Source of the DNA: Histoplasma ohiense
Lineage: Eukaryota; Ascomycota; Eurotiomycetes; Onygenales; Ajellomycetaceae
Assembly (NCBI GenBank): GCA_017607445.1
Contig: JAEVHH010000005.1
Coordinates: forward strand, 2,857,001-2,921,000
Direction: 5' to 3'
DNA length: 64,000 bases
Each line of letters opens with the position of its first letter. Positions within the stretch are counted from its first letter, which is position 1. The position numbers and the translations under genes are program-made. Below the pieces are notes generated by a model. It saw only the letters and a program-made list of their open reading frames with translations, had not been told where the DNA came from and did no database searches. Positions 1-13,600 of the stretch are shown piece by piece.

Positions 1-77
1 CTTCTACTTGTTGCCGTATAGCGTCTCCGTTGAATACCCCCCCCCCCGTTCCTATACCGCTTGTCTGTAATATAATA

Positions 78-2117
78 ATGGCTGATGCTCTGAAGGCGGA
101 GGGCAACAAGGCCTTCGCAGCGAAGGACTTCGATTTGGCCGTGTAAGTCCCTAAATACTAGTTCCCGCTGCTCAGAAGCTGGAGTTATGGTACACTTTGC
201 TAATCGAACTCGATACAGTGAGAAATTCTCCGAGGCTATCGCCATTGAGCCGGATAACCATGTTTTGTATTCCAACCGCTCTGGTGCTTATGCCTCCCTC
301 AAGAACTTCCAGAAGGCGCTTGAAGATGCAAATAAAACAACCGAGCTAAAAGCAGACTGGGTGAAGGGTTGGGGCCGGAAGGGAGCTGCGTTGCATGGAC
401 TGGGTGATCTGGGTACGTCCACATGATTTATTCCACCATTTTGAGGTTATTCCTTGGACCGGTAGGAGCTAACAAGAACTTACTCAGTTGGCGCAAATGA
501 TGCATATGAGCAGGCGCTCAAATTGGACCCTTCCAATGCGCAAGCGAAAGCCGGGCTCGAATCTGTCAAACGTGCAATTGATGTGGAAGCGAGAGCGGAT
601 GGCCTGGGTGGGGACCCTTCCGGCGGCCTTGGAAGCATGTTTAATGACCCCCAACTTATCACAAAACTTGCCTCGAATCCCAAAACCTCCGCTCTGTTGG
701 CCGATCCGGAATTCATGGCAAAGCTTCAACGACTGAAAAATAATCCGAGCAATATCGGAGAAGAGATGAGAGACCCAAGATTCCTCCAGGTAATGAGCGT
801 ATTGCTTGGTATCGACATGTCGTTTGCTCCTCCTCCAGAGGCTGGTGGTTCCGCTAAGGAACCAGAGGAGGATATCAAAATGGCCGATGCGCCACAACCT
901 AAGAAAGCCCCCGAGCCTGAACCTGAACCTGAACCCGAGGACGAGGAAGCCATTGCGAAGCGGAAGGCCAAGGAAGCCGGTGACAAGGAAAAGCAGCTTG
1001 GTACAGAAAGCTACAAGAAACGGCAATTTGACGATGCGATTGAGCATTATAGCAAAGCTTGGGAACTGAATAAGGATATCACATACCTTACTAATATTGG
1101 CGCTGCCAGATTTGAGAAGGGTGACTATCAAGGAGCAATTGAAATTTGCGAGAAGGCAGTCTTGGAGGGTAGAGAAATGTTGGCGGATTTTAAGATCATT
1201 GCGAAGTAAGTCGAAGCCAAGACTAGCCCACACATCTGAACGAGCATCACTAACAGTATTGTAACAGGGCATTCGGAAGAATTGGAACCTCTTACGAGAA
1301 GATGGGAGATCTTGCAAACGCTATCGTGAATTACCAGAAGTCTTTGACGGAACACCGTACGCCAGATATCTTGGCCAAGCTTCGAAACGCTGAGAAAGCT
1401 AAAATCAAGGCTGAGAAAGAATCCTACATCAACCCCGAAGAGGCTGAGAAGGCAAGGGAGCTAGGTAATCAAAAGTTTAAAGAGGTGGACTGGCCAGCTG
1501 CTGTTGATGCTTACACTGAGATGACGAAGCGGGCGCCTGATGACCCACGGGGATATAGCAACCGTGCTGCAGCTTTGATCAAGCTTATGGCCCTCCCGGG
1601 AGCTGTTCAAGATTGTGACGAAGCCATTAAGAGAGACCCGAAATTTATTCGTGCATATTTGAGAAAAGCACAAGCTCTTTTTGCCATGAAAGAATATAAC
1701 AAATGTATGGACGTGTGTGCTGAAGCGACTGAACACGACGAAACCGGCGCCCATGCCCGTGAGATCGACCAACAGCAACAAAAGGCGTTGGAGGCCCAGT
1801 TCAGCGCTCGTGCGGGTGAAACCGAAGAGCAAACTGCCGAGAGAATTCAGCGTGATCCTGAGGTATGGTTGCCCATTTTCTATCATTATCGCGGCTTGGC
1901 GCAACCCTATTAGAATATTAAAAGTGATTCAAAACCGCTAACCGTACTCTTATTAATTATCTAGATTATGTCCATTCTTCAAGATCCTGTTATGCAGACT
2001 ATACTCCAACAAGCCAAGGGTGACCCGGCTGCGCTGCAGGAACACATGAAGAATCCAGGCGTCCGAATGAAGATTCAGAAACTGGTGGCCGCAGGCGTCA
2101 TCCGTGTTGGAAGATAG
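78..2117 (+). CDS. STI1: Sti1/Hop, Hsp70-Hsp90 organizing co-chaperone
   Basis: Five exons (78-142, 219-412, 488-1205, 1268-1862, 1965-2117) keep phase and give 574 residues, close to the family norm. Seen: an N-terminal TPR block from residue 1 (MADALKAEGNKAFAAKDFDL, then EKFSEAIAIEPDNHVLYSNR), a DP1/STI1 repeat with the PRFLQVMSVLLG motif near residue 190, an acidic EPEPEPEPEDEE linker, TPR2A (about 240-360), TPR2B (about 385-500), and a C-terminal DP2 with NPGVRMKIQKLVAAGVI. Known of the family: the TPR blocks hold the EEVD tails of Hsp70 and Hsp90 and the DP domains help pass clients, in the cytosol. The start is the only ATG giving a full TPR1. Failure to splice the last intron (1863-1964) would end the protein before DP2. 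It is convergent with the MFS gene downstream. Confidence 0.96.
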
Positions 2118-3157
2118 AGATGACGTGTTCCATCTACAACCCACGTTAGTAGTGGCTAGATGCTCATACAGAATGTGACCGATACGAGATATTACTAATG
2201 CTCTTTACGTTTTGTTTGCTTAACATCTGAGCCGGAAGCCCAAAATTTAACGATCAGTGTATCACGCAACTGCTTACCCCTGAAATTGGAGGTGGAATGT
2301 AACGAGGTAGGTGAGCTGAATAACCAAATCTTTTGAACTGTGCGACCTTTTAATATTTTCGGTTTGCGTTTTGCATCCTTGGAGCGTTCTCATTTGAAGT
2401 TTTCAGTCGATACCATAGTAGTAGTCTCGAAAAAAAATTAATGGAAATAAATATATATATATATATATATATTTTTTTAGTTTAGTTCATGCATTCGACA
2501 CCATTGCAGAACGAAAAAGTTACATAGGTAGAACAGGCACACCTATTGATCGATTCCTTCATACCATCCGTGATGCCTACATCAGCTGTCTCTGCAATTT
2601 TCCTTTGGATTCTCTAATCATGGAGCTTCAAGAACTGGCTCATCTGGTTTTTCAGTTCTTCATGATGAAAAATAGCATCTCGCCGCCATTCAACCATGAC
2701 TTCCTGTGAAGAAAAGTGGTCTTCAGGCTATCGTTGTTTTTGCAGGAGGGTTATTTTGGATGTGAAACCGCATATTTTCCCCTCATTATTTGAATGTACT
2801 GTACTTCCTTCTCCTTTCCTGAAAAGGGGGAAAGAGAGGATGCGTGACGTTTGACAGTAACCACTTTTGCCCCATCCACGGTTTTGATCCCTGATACGGC
2901 ACAGCATGAAGATGCATTCGTCGTCGACAGGCAATACAACATGGGAATCTGTGAAATCCCAGCCCATCCTATGCAAAACAAATAGAACACCAACGGGGGG
3001 TGACCTCTGAAGCTTGTTGTAGCTGGTATTGGGCACAGTTTGCGTCGAGGGAATCTGTGTCAAGGCCGCGGGTGAAAGATTTATCATCAAGATTGCGTTT
3101 TCTGATTGATGTACTGAAGTCAGGGAAGTAGCGAACAATGTAAACGAACTTTTGAAT
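2118..3157. other. Intergenic, convergent 3' regions
   Basis: About 1 kb between the Sti1 stop and the MFS transporter stop. It contains an (AT)n run near 2449-2471. A minus-strand open frame at 2728-3165 overlaps the MFS stop by a few bases. It has no recognisable domain, and its start lies inside the reading of the MFS last exon, so I did not call it a gene. It could be MFS 3' UTR or a further exon. Confidence 0.5.
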
Positions 3158-5455
3158 CTATGCAAAATGAGACCATTGGTAATTGCACAGAACCGGCACC
3201 ATATTTCCTCTATTTAATAAGTGTATGATTGATTCTCCTGACCTCCCTCCCCTTTTATATTTACGATTCAGCATCATATACCGCAGAATTGTCCCAATAA
3301 CAATCGCAACATGCGCGGATATCAGGCAAATATTTACATTCCACCCCACCACGTACAACGGTCGGTCGCTTTCCTGGGAAACGCGGCTACCAACAATGCC
3401 GGCTAAATTCGTCGCCATCGTAAACATTGCCAGTGCAATGGATCTTTCTTCTGGTGAACGGCTATTCATAGTCATCCAAGAAGCATTGACGGGCTCTGTT
3501 CCGGTCACCAGTTAGCGAGCTGTCCTGCTGCAGTTGGTTGGGGCCTAGGAACAGGGAGTTTTGAAGGTACTTACGCCATACGGCACAGAAGGCGATGGCC
3601 AGGGTGAGAAGTGCAAATCGCAGATGGCCATTTGGACATCGAACGAGTATCCTGCATCCGAGCTACAGGAATGTTGGAAAGACACACTCCATCACATGGC
3701 TTGAAATTATCTTGCTGGAAAGTCACTTACAACAAATCCCCAACTGCATAGTGAGCCCGCAAGAACGACATAACCACGCCTCCCTGTTTTATCTCTTCAT
3801 GGTGGTCAGATAAATATTAGGCAGGTCTAGCGGGATTTATCAAGAAGAAACACAAAGTAGATGTGTTCCCCTACCCAACATATCCCCAGATAACTATCAA
3901 TACCAACTGGGCCCATAGGCCGATAGTGACCAAAGCGTTTGATACGAGTCTTTCGAAACCAAAAGATGCGACCAGAGTGGGCGCATAGGCACCGAATACG
4001 TAGACAGGTGCTAGTCCCGCGATTGTAATTAATAGATGAAGGTACATGTTCCAATTCGTTAACTAGACAGCAGCAGTCAGTTCCGTCCACATCTGCGTTG
4101 CCAACTGTTAGTTTAAAATGGTCACCCACCGCCCCTTTCAGCTGTTTAAGTGATATTGAGTTTCCTCCCTTTGCTTTCCTGGGATCATCCGTAATAACTC
4201 TCCGGGATAAAAAGGCTGCTTCCCTCTCTGTGAAATAATGAAACCCAAATAGTGAAGTTGGATTTTCAGGATCTTTCGGGAATACGGCGACGAACAGAAA
4301 ACCAACAAGGATGGTGAGTAGACCCTCTATCTGATAAATAAATTAATCCATGTATAAACCAAAATATACATAAACAAACAACCTACGATAAAGAGCCATT
4401 GCCAGCCTGCCAATCCGCGAATCCCTCTCATGTGTAGTCTGGAGATGTTAGCAGGTGTGCCTTCAATATGAAAAGTAATCGCCTCTATGGCTAGGGAATT
4501 TTCGAGCCATCTTACATTCCGTATGCTATTAAACCACTTGTGGCACCAGCGGATAGATTTCCAATATAAAATATAGCGAATCTCTTGCTAGTCTCGTTTT
4601 GTTTATACCACGTTGTAAGGGTATAGAGGCTAGCAGGTACAAAGCCTGCTTCACAAATACTGATAATTTATCAGCCTGAGTACCACCAGGGTTGATATCA
4701 GCATGAAAGAAGGTATACCCAAGCAGTATCCTAGTTATTAAGAACGCAGCCAATCCCTTTTGAAATGCTTGTAGGGTGGCCACAGTGCCCCTAGAAACCG
4801 CCCATTAGTTGACATAAAAGGAGGGTTATGAGGTAGAATTCCTACTTACCACGCAAATATCTGGATCCCTATCCATATCGCTGGCCCCAATCTGAATAGA
4901 GTCATATTGCAAGGAATCTATACGTGTGGGCTAGGGTTTAGTATACAATATGGGAAAGTATGAGATGGGATGTGCGCACCTCGACTAAAATGATCGCGAG
5001 GGGAAGGACCAGCTGGCCCGTATTGAATTGGTCCTGAGTAATGCCAACATCTCGGAAGAAGTAGTCTGTGAGGGCGTTTCCTCTATTGAATGTTATTAAG
5101 TCGGCATAAAGTGGATGGAATGTATGGGTTGGGCATACATGTTCACGCGGTCAAGCTGCAGAACCATAAATCCCAACAGCAGAGTCGGGAGCACGACACG
5201 ATCAATCCTGCGCGCATAGACAGAGATTTGTCCGTCAGCTCATCTCCTATTCAAGCGGCATCGAATCTCCACTAACTTCCATACGAGCTTTTTTTCTTCC
5301 TCCGGTGTTAGTTCCTCTATTGACAGCGTTGTGGAAATCGGGGATGTTGTCGACCTTTGCGAGCTTGTCGACGCCGTCCAGCGGCGGTGAGGAGTATTCT
5401 GCTCGAAGACGCATTTCAGCGCATTATCTAGCAATCCAATGCTGAATGGAAACAT
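3158..5455 (-). CDS. MFS anion:cation symporter, allantoate permease (Dal5) type
   Basis: Twelve small exons join in phase to 521 residues: 5277-5455, 5139-5207, 4980-5082, 4850-4917, 4719-4790, 4516-4659, 4387-4438, 4130-4330, 3875-4062, 3731-3794, 3575-3662, 3158-3495. The spliced protein shows the family landmarks in order: LTPEEEKKLVWKIDRVVLPT before TM1, LQLDRVNIGNALTDYF, LGPAIWIGIQIFAWGTVATL, ICEAGFVPASLYTLTTWY, GIRGLAGWQWLFI, FPKDPENP in the central loop, DKTGRRGYVV after TM8, and ERSIALAMFTMATNLAGIVGS near TM11. The family moves allantoate, nicotinate, vitamins or other small organic anions with protons across the plasma membrane; the substrate is not readable here. Unspliced, the locus looks broken, because several introns carry stops, but no exon does. 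The C-terminal 30 residues after the last TM are divergent. Confidence 0.88.
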
Positions 5456-6859
5456 TTCAGCCTCATTGTATCGTGTTGGCTCTCCACTCTGTTATATAGG
5501 ACCGTTCGAAGCGCCGTAGCTCGGGCATAGCATACTTTATTAGTCTCGAGCACCTGTGACGCTTCTTCGTGGCGTGCATTCAATAACGGACAGCCAACAT
5601 CTCTGCCTGGGATAGCGAAATTTAGGAATTTAGGAGCGCTGCTGGACCTGCAGGGAGGTTTGTGAACAAATTTTTGCAGCTATCAAATTCTATCTTGTTA
5701 GCATGCATCCATCTGCTAGATGTACGGGGTAATTATCGCATATGTTATATCCCCAATATGATGGTTCACCAACCAATTGCTGATGCAGTACGGAGTAGTA
5801 TTAATATAGTTAAATCATAAGTTAACCGCCGGGCCGTTGCGAATAACGATCACGCATAAGCATTAGCTGATCCAGACCATGAATTATATATACTCTCTCT
5901 CACATATAAAGATTGAATGTTGGACTGTGCAAATACATAGAAAGTGGCAACGTTTTCTCGATTTTCAATTGCTGTCCGTGAGCTCATCGTTCCTTTTGGT
6001 TAGAGCTTTTTGCTTGGTTGATGGATAATGAGTGTGGCGATAACTTGTATGTGCAGGTGCAAGGGATCCCAGCATGAGGCCATCAAGGAATGGATTGTTT
6101 AAAGGCATAGATATGACCTATGGGCAATGCTCAAGGCAGGTTTGCCCTGTCCTGCTATATAAGTGTCCGTTAGAAACATAAATAGGTCTCGACCACCTCT
6201 TCCTAGCTCTTGACGCGACGCCCATATCCCGTTCTCCTTCCTTCTTGAACAGAAGACTCGGGTTTCCTTTTCTTTTCAAGTAAAACAGCGGGTTCGAGAA
6301 GGTCATCCGGTGCGCCAGCCGCCCAGCAAGAAGCATGGGGTTTTTAGGAAAGACGCCATAGAAAGCTGAACACCCATTTCTATATTCGTGAAAGCTCCAT
6401 GGGCTCCGATGCTTCTCTTTCCCGTTTTCTTGTACCGTTTGCGTTTAACATCGCAGCGAAGAGTAATGCCTGCGGATTTGTTTTCCGCCTGTTCTTATTA
6501 ATGAGCTGGTTCGTTTGTCCGTCACTCAAAAAGTGTGACCAACATGGTCTCAACTGCAACTTGAAGAGCATTGAGAGTGGAACACTGAAAGTGATACTTC
6601 CCCCCATCAATCTCTCAGACAAGATGGGTAAATGCAGCCTTGGGGAAAATGAGATCCCCAGACTTCTGATAATATCAGATCTTATGAATAGTCTCTACTC
6701 TCATATCAGTATCTAGCATTATCAAAAAGTGTTACTTTGAATTTCATACTCTGCTTATCCACTTTTTTCATACAAGGGCGGGGGTTGCACACCTCCCACA
6801 CAGCACAGTGAGCATTGGGATGCTGCTCATGATGATGAGCCCAGGCTGCTTCCCACTCC
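5456..6859. other. Intergenic, MFS promoter side
   Basis: Upstream of the minus-strand MFS gene. I see no gene here. A TACGGAGTA-type motif lies at 5787-5800, one of several in the window. The short open frames around 6118-6716 lack coding character. A minus-strand frame of 92 codons (6706-6984) rich in His, Ala and Cys cannot be assigned to a family. Confidence 0.5.
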
Positions 6860-7591
6860 GCCACTTGCTGTTCATATGCTGTCTTGTGGGCAGCAGCAGT
6901 GGTTGGCATGGCCCTCTGATGAGGGATACCCTTATCACAGGCCATTTTTTCACTGGGGGGGGGGGAGAGAGAGGGGATGGACACAGAGAATGGATGTGTA
7001 GATTTCAGAGGGGGAAGGACAGAGACTTGCAGTGCTGAATTTGCTAGATAGAATCAATTAATTAATCAGTATTCATTCACAGAAAACATTGAGATATTCA
7101 TATTGCTTTTAATAGTTAACATACTGCAGCAGAATTATGATGGGTTGAAGAGAGAAGAAAGAAAGAACAAAGAAAAAGAAAAACATGTGTGGATGTTAAA
7201 CTGAGAGATTGCATATGCAAATAATCTCTATAGCAACAAAGAAATATCTCATCTGTATTCAGCCATAATATAGCTTGCAGAGCAACTGCATGCATGCAGT
7301 ATGTGATATCAACAAATAGCACAAAAATGCAAACAGTGTTGCTATGAGACATGTAATTTCTTATAACATATAGATGTAGATTTTCTTTCTTCTTGAATTC
7401 TTTGATATATCTCTGTTCTTGCCATCACATTTCTGTGTGTATAGTAACTTATAAAAACAATATATTTTTTTTCCCTAGAAATCTTCATCATCACAATCAG
7501 AATGTGTTTCTCTCCCCCTCTTCTGCTGAAAACATGTCTGCCCCCCCCTCCAAGGAACATTTGGTGGCTCTGTGTACCACTAAGACATGCA
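6860..7591. repeat. CpG-free tract, probable decayed mobile element
   Basis: No CG dinucleotide is seen for about 730 bp, although neighbouring DNA has ordinary CpG content. The middle (7040-7500) is AT-rich. The same signature marks the interior of the copia element at 27-32 kb, which is why I suspect a repeat-derived segment. No transposase or reverse transcriptase motif, terminal repeat or target duplication was found. A short plus-strand frame, from a Met codon near 7533 to 7701, contains a Cys/His patch (CTTKTCKRRHH) but is not recognised. Confidence 0.4.
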
Positions 7592-10500
7592 AGCGCCGCC
7601 ATCACCTTGAGGGGGAAGAGAAAGAATCCTTCAAGCATGGAGAGGCTGACCGCAAGGCACGCCATATTGCCTTGAAAAAACTCCACAATGGAGCAGATTG
7701 ATAACAATCTTGGGTAACACTTCTGCTGGAATTTGACTAATATTATGAAAGGAATGATGCTGATAGCTCAATGTGTGAGAAGTTGGAGAAGGAAACTTGT
7801 TACTTCATCCGTAGTCATCTCACTCCAAAGCCTCATCGCTGGTGGGCATCTCAAGATATATAAACCTTTATGCCAAAAAATGCTCATTCGAGGCTAAGAT
7901 GGTAAAGACCGTTTTGGGACATAAGTAAATAAGGGATTTTCTTTCCATGAAATACTCTCGGCATTGTGAACAGAAGCTGGTGATACACCTTCACTTTCCT
8001 CCTAGCGGAAAAGTACCTGCTCATGACCGATGTTGACAACAACTTTTGTGGAAGACTGATATCTATCTTTCCTATACACTCACAAGGATGTTTTCTATCA
8101 TTATGGCACAAGCTGAGAAAGATATTTAAAACCTTTGCTGTGAATTTCATCTCTACACAATGGCTTTCAAAAGGAGACAAAAAAAAGTTCGTTTTGAGTT
8201 GGTTTTATACCTGCAAAATTCATTCTCATTGCTACTGCTAGTTCCTGCTTTGTGAAGAATATTCGTAGGACAGCCCAGGAAGGTTCATCAGCCACAGCCC
8301 CCAAAGCCCAAAAAATGGGGAGCTAGTTCGTGTCGTCCATCTCATTCTTCTTGCCAAGTGCGCCAATCTTCACGATTCCGGCTAGGATAGGTTGGGCGTG
8401 CTGGCCTTCGGGTTCAACTAGATGGGACTATTGGCGATTTCACACGGAGCTAGAAAAAGGAAAAATCATTAATATACGAGTACCAGAGCGGTGGCGAGTT
8501 GATGAAATTCAGTCAGTGTGGTCCCTGTGAGAATATGAGTGACTGTGCAAGGGGGAACCATGGGGTTCAGCTTCAAATTTTAATTTTTGTTCCTGTTCAT
8601 TGGAAAATCTCTGGTCGCCAAATTTTTGGAACTGGGAGTCCAAGAGGAGAGGAGTCAAGGGAATTCTGAGAAATCGTGATGGCTTTTGCTGGGGAAACTT
8701 CCGATATCTCTACGGAGTACTGCGTACTACGTAGGTCTCGCAGACCCGAATGGGGTGGAGCTGGCTGGGATCAACTTAGCTCGGGTCGCACAAGGATTTA
8801 TTGGAGTGGTTGAACAACGAGGTTCTGCAAATTGGGTGTACTATTTAGAGGAAAGTAAAGGATTTGTTCAGATACAATTTGGACGACGCCGGTCAAGGAT
8901 GTAAATTGAACATGCTCGTGTCAAATTGCTGGTCGAGATGCTGAAAGAATCCCCTTCAAAGGATCTGCTGGTCGTAGCTGGTAACCACAACGATATGGAA
9001 TCCTGCACATTTTCGATTGAGCCATCAAATTAACAAGCCAGCGCATTACCAATTTCACCTGTTGCTGTCCGCCCCGATCATACCCGTAATAGCGTTTCCC
9101 TTGGAGAGAGTCCTTTCCTTCCACGAAGCTTTTCAGGACGAGACCCGGCTGGGTAAGTGACCGCTCCGTTCTCCTTGTTAAGGCGGGGTTTGATGAGGAA
9201 ACACCTTCATAAAGGCTCTCTAATGTGGGACAGCCTCTTGCCAGCTGGATTTCGAGGTGGCAAAAAGTCGAACAAACCCACCGCTCCTTACGGTGTATGC
9301 CCTGCGAAGGCTAGATTCATCATTCCAATTTAACGCGGAATTTCATTTGCCTCGGCCAAGTTGATTGGTTATGCACAAACGTGGGGATCCTGGGACAGAC
9401 AAGGTGGTTTGACTGCCGCTGCATAACTAACTCTTGCAACTCTGCTGCATGGCCATCCGAACTGAGCTTGCTTGCCACAATGGCCACGATCGAGAATCAC
9501 AGCAGAAGTCGCTGGAGAAGGTGCCTCAACACAAACGAACGCACTTTGACAGCTGTTTGTGCCCGTGTCGAAGCGCCATTGTGCTCCACATCCATATCAT
9601 AGCCACAGGAGGCGTTAGTGCGGACAGCCTATTCCTGTATTGTCTTGGTGCAAGATTTGTACCTCCAGTGGAAGTTGCCGAAGGAAGAAATTTGCGTCGA
9701 ATCCTGGGCCCCTCCTTTCGAATCTGATTTTTGCTGATGCTGAGTATGAAATAACTGCCATTGCACGACGATAGATCCTGGGAACAGAGATAAAATTAAG
9801 TAGAAAAGATAGACCGCTCCAGGAGTTTGTCTGTTTGTTTATATGGCCCCTACCAGAAGCTGGGAATGGAGCTGGGACATCTGGAGTGCGTAATCTGGTT
9901 GTTTCAATCCCTGCCATGCCGTGCAGAATCCGGTTTGTTGGAAGATTTAGGGCTCATCCTCTTGCAAATAGTGTGTATTATTTTTGCTGGACGGACCCAT
10001 CAACATCGACGTCGCTGTCCACGATGGCGGATCTTCCACCAGGCCAGGAGTTTATTTATTAGCAGGATGGGATTGCCTGACGCGGCTGTTGATAACTTCT
10101 TTTTGTTACTTTTGTCTTCCTGTGTCCGGGGGCGACTGACTGCGACACTGGACTATTATTACCGACCAAGAGAGAAAGAAGGCAGGTTCCGAGTTGGATC
10201 TTGCCTTCTCCCCGTCCAATTCTCCTGTAACATTGTTCCAGTTTTTCATTTGCTAAAACTAGATAGATTGCTCAGGTAGTTAACCTCAGGTAGTTAACTT
10301 CACTCCCAGCCAACAATCCGGAGGGCTGGGCGCACTACTGCCAACCCGCTTTGTCTACGGGACAGCTCATCGTCCTTCAGCTACCAACCAGCGATCTTCT
10401 CCCACCGCCATCCCATCTTGGAGTGCCTGTCCGCTTCGTCAACTCCTCTGGACGTCCACGCTGTTCCGCTGGAGCACGCCCAATCGGCCACCTAAGCTTC

Positions 10501-10634
10501 GTTGGAGCTTTTCGAGAGAATTTCTTTTGAGTTTCAATCCTCCTCCGATCGATCCCAGCTAGCTTAAGAGACACCAGTACCCTCTGCTGCTGCAAACTGC
10601 TTTGAACAAAGCCGTGTTGAAGCAGTAAGGTGCC
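7592..10634. other. Long intergenic region upstream of tricalbin gene
   Basis: About 3 kb without a gene I can support. Open frames are short, unlinked by splice signals and without known motifs. A TACGGAGTAC motif with a neighbouring GCGTACTACG lies at 8711-8730. The last 200-300 bp (10350-10634) are CT-rich, as expected of a promoter and 5' leader for the tricalbin gene. A direct repeat of AGGTAGTTAAC is present near 10275-10297. Confidence 0.5.
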
Positions 10635-13600
10635 ATGGAGAGCCAGCAGCCACCGCAGCCCGAGCTCTCTCCTGAGGCTGTCGAGCAGAAGATGGTTGAG
10701 GAGAGTCAAAAGGCCGGAATCCCTGCGTTCCAGTTCGATCCCGATGCTCCCCCATCCAAGAAACTGGAACAGGTGGAAGCGGTAAGTTGCTACTGTTGTC
10801 GCCTCTGTCCTGTCGCTGCTTCCCGTGATATTTACTAATTCGCTCCGTGGTGCGCAGACGATACCCCCGGGCATACATAAGCAACCCAAGACACAGGCCA
10901 TTGGCGTATCTACGGATATAGTGGGTCTTTATTTTCTTTCACCTACCTTGTTAGAAACCTTGATACTGTGGAGGGAACTGGGGAGGAAACTGGAGCTGAT
11001 AATAGCTATGTGCTTCTAGGTCAACGGTACTTCGAGTGCATCAAGCAAAGACCCCAAAGTGATGAACACCGATAAACCTGAAAAGCCCGCAGAAACGAAC
11101 GGCGAACTCGATGAAGCAGCCAGATGGGATCGCAACAGGACCGGCTGGGCTCCTCGCTTTCATATTCCCGAGGATGACATGGATGAGGGAGAAACACTTT
11201 TGGACCACCAAACGTTCATCGAGACGAAACTGGATGACAAATTTTTCGGAGGTCGCGTTCCATCCCATTGCCAGGCCTTGATCGCTGTTTAGCATAATAC
11301 GAGAGTCGTAAGCTGACTGAAAATTTGAATAACAGACTGGTATCATAACACTGCGGTCATCATTTTCTCTTGCCTGGCGTCATGGGTAATTGCGTTGCTT
11401 GGCGGAGGTTTGGGATGGGTGTTCATAGTCATGGCCGGCTGCGCAACGTACTACCGCACCTCGATACGTCGTGTCCGACGAAATTTCCGAGATGATATCA
11501 ATCGCGAGATGGCAAAAAGCAAACTGGAAACCGATACGGAGAGCTTGGAATGGATTAATAGCTTCCTCGTGAAGTTCTGGCCCATTTACGCCCCTGTCCT
11601 CTGTGACTCCATAATTAACTCCGTCGATCAAGTCTTGAGTTCGGCCACTCCAGCTTTTTTAGATAATTTGCGCTTGAAGACCTTTATACTTGGAAGCAAA
11701 CCTCCTCGTCTAGAGCATGTCAAAACCTACCCTAAAACCGAAGTCGATACAGTGCTCATGGACTGGAAATTCAGCTTCACCCCAAACGACACCATGGATC
11801 TTACCGCTCGCCAGCTAGCAAATAAAATAAACCCAAAGGTTGTACTAGAAGTACGCATTGGGAAAGCGCTTGTTTCAAAAGGCCTTGACGTGATTGTGGA
11901 AGACTTCGCATTTTCAGGCCTGATGAGAGTGAAGGTGAAGCTCCAAATCCCATTCCCACACATTGAACGTGTAGACATCTCTTTCATTGGTCGTCCGGAA
12001 ATCGACTATGTTTGCAAACCACTAGGTGGCGATCTCATGGGATTCGACATCAACTTTATCCCTGGACTGGAAAGTTTTATCAAGGATCAGATCCATGGGA
12101 ACCTGGGCCCGATGATGTATGAGCCTAATGTCTTCCCTGTCGAAATCGCCAAGATGCTTGCAGGCAACCCAGTAGATCAAGCTATTGGCGTGGTTGCAGT
12201 CACCCTACATGGAGCGCAGAGCCTCAAAAATTCTGACAAGTTCGGCGGCTCTGTGGATCCTTACGCAGTGGTCTCTATTAATAGTCGGAATCCTCTTGGT
12301 CGAACGAAGACCATTCACGATACCTCTAACCCAAAGTGGAACGAAACAATCTACATCATCATCACCGCCTTTACCGATTCTCTTACTATTCATGTCTACG
12401 ATTGGAACGAATTCCGGAAAGACAAAGAGCTTGGAATAGCAACATTCCCCCTGGAGCATCTCGAAAAGGAAAATGAACATGAAAATATGACCCTTGAGAT
12501 TTTATCCAGTGGCCGGCTACGTGGAGGTCTTATGGCTGACGTTCGCTTTTTCCCTGTCCTTGAAGCGACAACAGTCGAAGGTGGAACGGAGGAGCCTCCT
12601 CCGGAATCTAATTCTGGAATTGCAAGATTTACAATTGAACAGGCCAAGGATCTTGATGGAACCAAGAGTCTTATTGGACAGCTTAACCCATATGGTGTCT
12701 TGTTGTTGAATGGCAAAGAAATTCACGTTACAAATAAGCTGAAGCGAACAAACAACCCGATTTTCCAAAACCCCACCAAGGAAGTATTAATTACTGATCG
12801 AAAGACGGCGCGATTTGGTATGATGATTAAAGATGATCGAGATCTTGCTACTGATCCTGTTCTCGGCAGATACCAAATGAAGCTTAACGACATGTTGAAA
12901 TTGACGGAACAAGGTCAGGAATGGTTCAACCTCGCTGGTGCGAAAACCGGCCGTGTTAAACTTAAGGCTGAATGGAAACCTGTGGCCCTCAGGGGGATAG
13001 TTGGTAGCGGAGGATATGTTTATCCCATTGGTGTCATGCGGATACATATCCAAAGCGCTAAAGGTCTAAGAAACGTGGAGACGATGGGCAAATCGGACCC
13101 TTATGCTCGAGTCCTCCTCTCTGGAATTGAAAAAGGCCGCACCGTCACTTTCGCAAATAATCTTGACCCTGAGTGGGATGAGATTTTTTACATCCCGATG
13201 CACTCTCCACGTGAGAAGCTGGCTCTCCAGGTTATGGATGAGGAAAGCCTTGGAAAGGACAGACCCCTCGGAATGACCGAGCTCTCCGCCTCTGACTACA
13301 TCCGTGAAAACGAGAATGGCGAATACGAAGTTGACGATGAGAAGCAGCAGATGTCATCTGGTCTCCGTATTGCCAATCGCGGTACGCCTAAAGGTGTTAT
13401 CAATTATACTGTTGCTTTTTATCCCACGCTTAACGTAGCCGATCCCGAGGAAGAGGAAGAGGAAGAAGCCACTCGGGCAGCTATGGCTAGTGAGATGCCC
13501 ATGGACGGACCGCGAGAGAGCCTCGAAAACGGCCGCCCAAAGCTTGAAAATGGCACCAACGGCACCAACGGTACCAATGGGACGAAAGCTAGTGCCGAAG

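Noticed and set aside
484..1317. 277-codon minus-strand open frame
   Set aside because: It lies antisense to the Sti1 exons and intron, has no domain and includes intron sequence; a shadow of a GC-balanced coding region.
4529..4783. MFS frame appears truncated (stop near 4529)
   Set aside because: Splicing a short intron at 4660-4718 restores the family motif ICEAGFVPASLYTLTTWY, so this is not a pseudogene.
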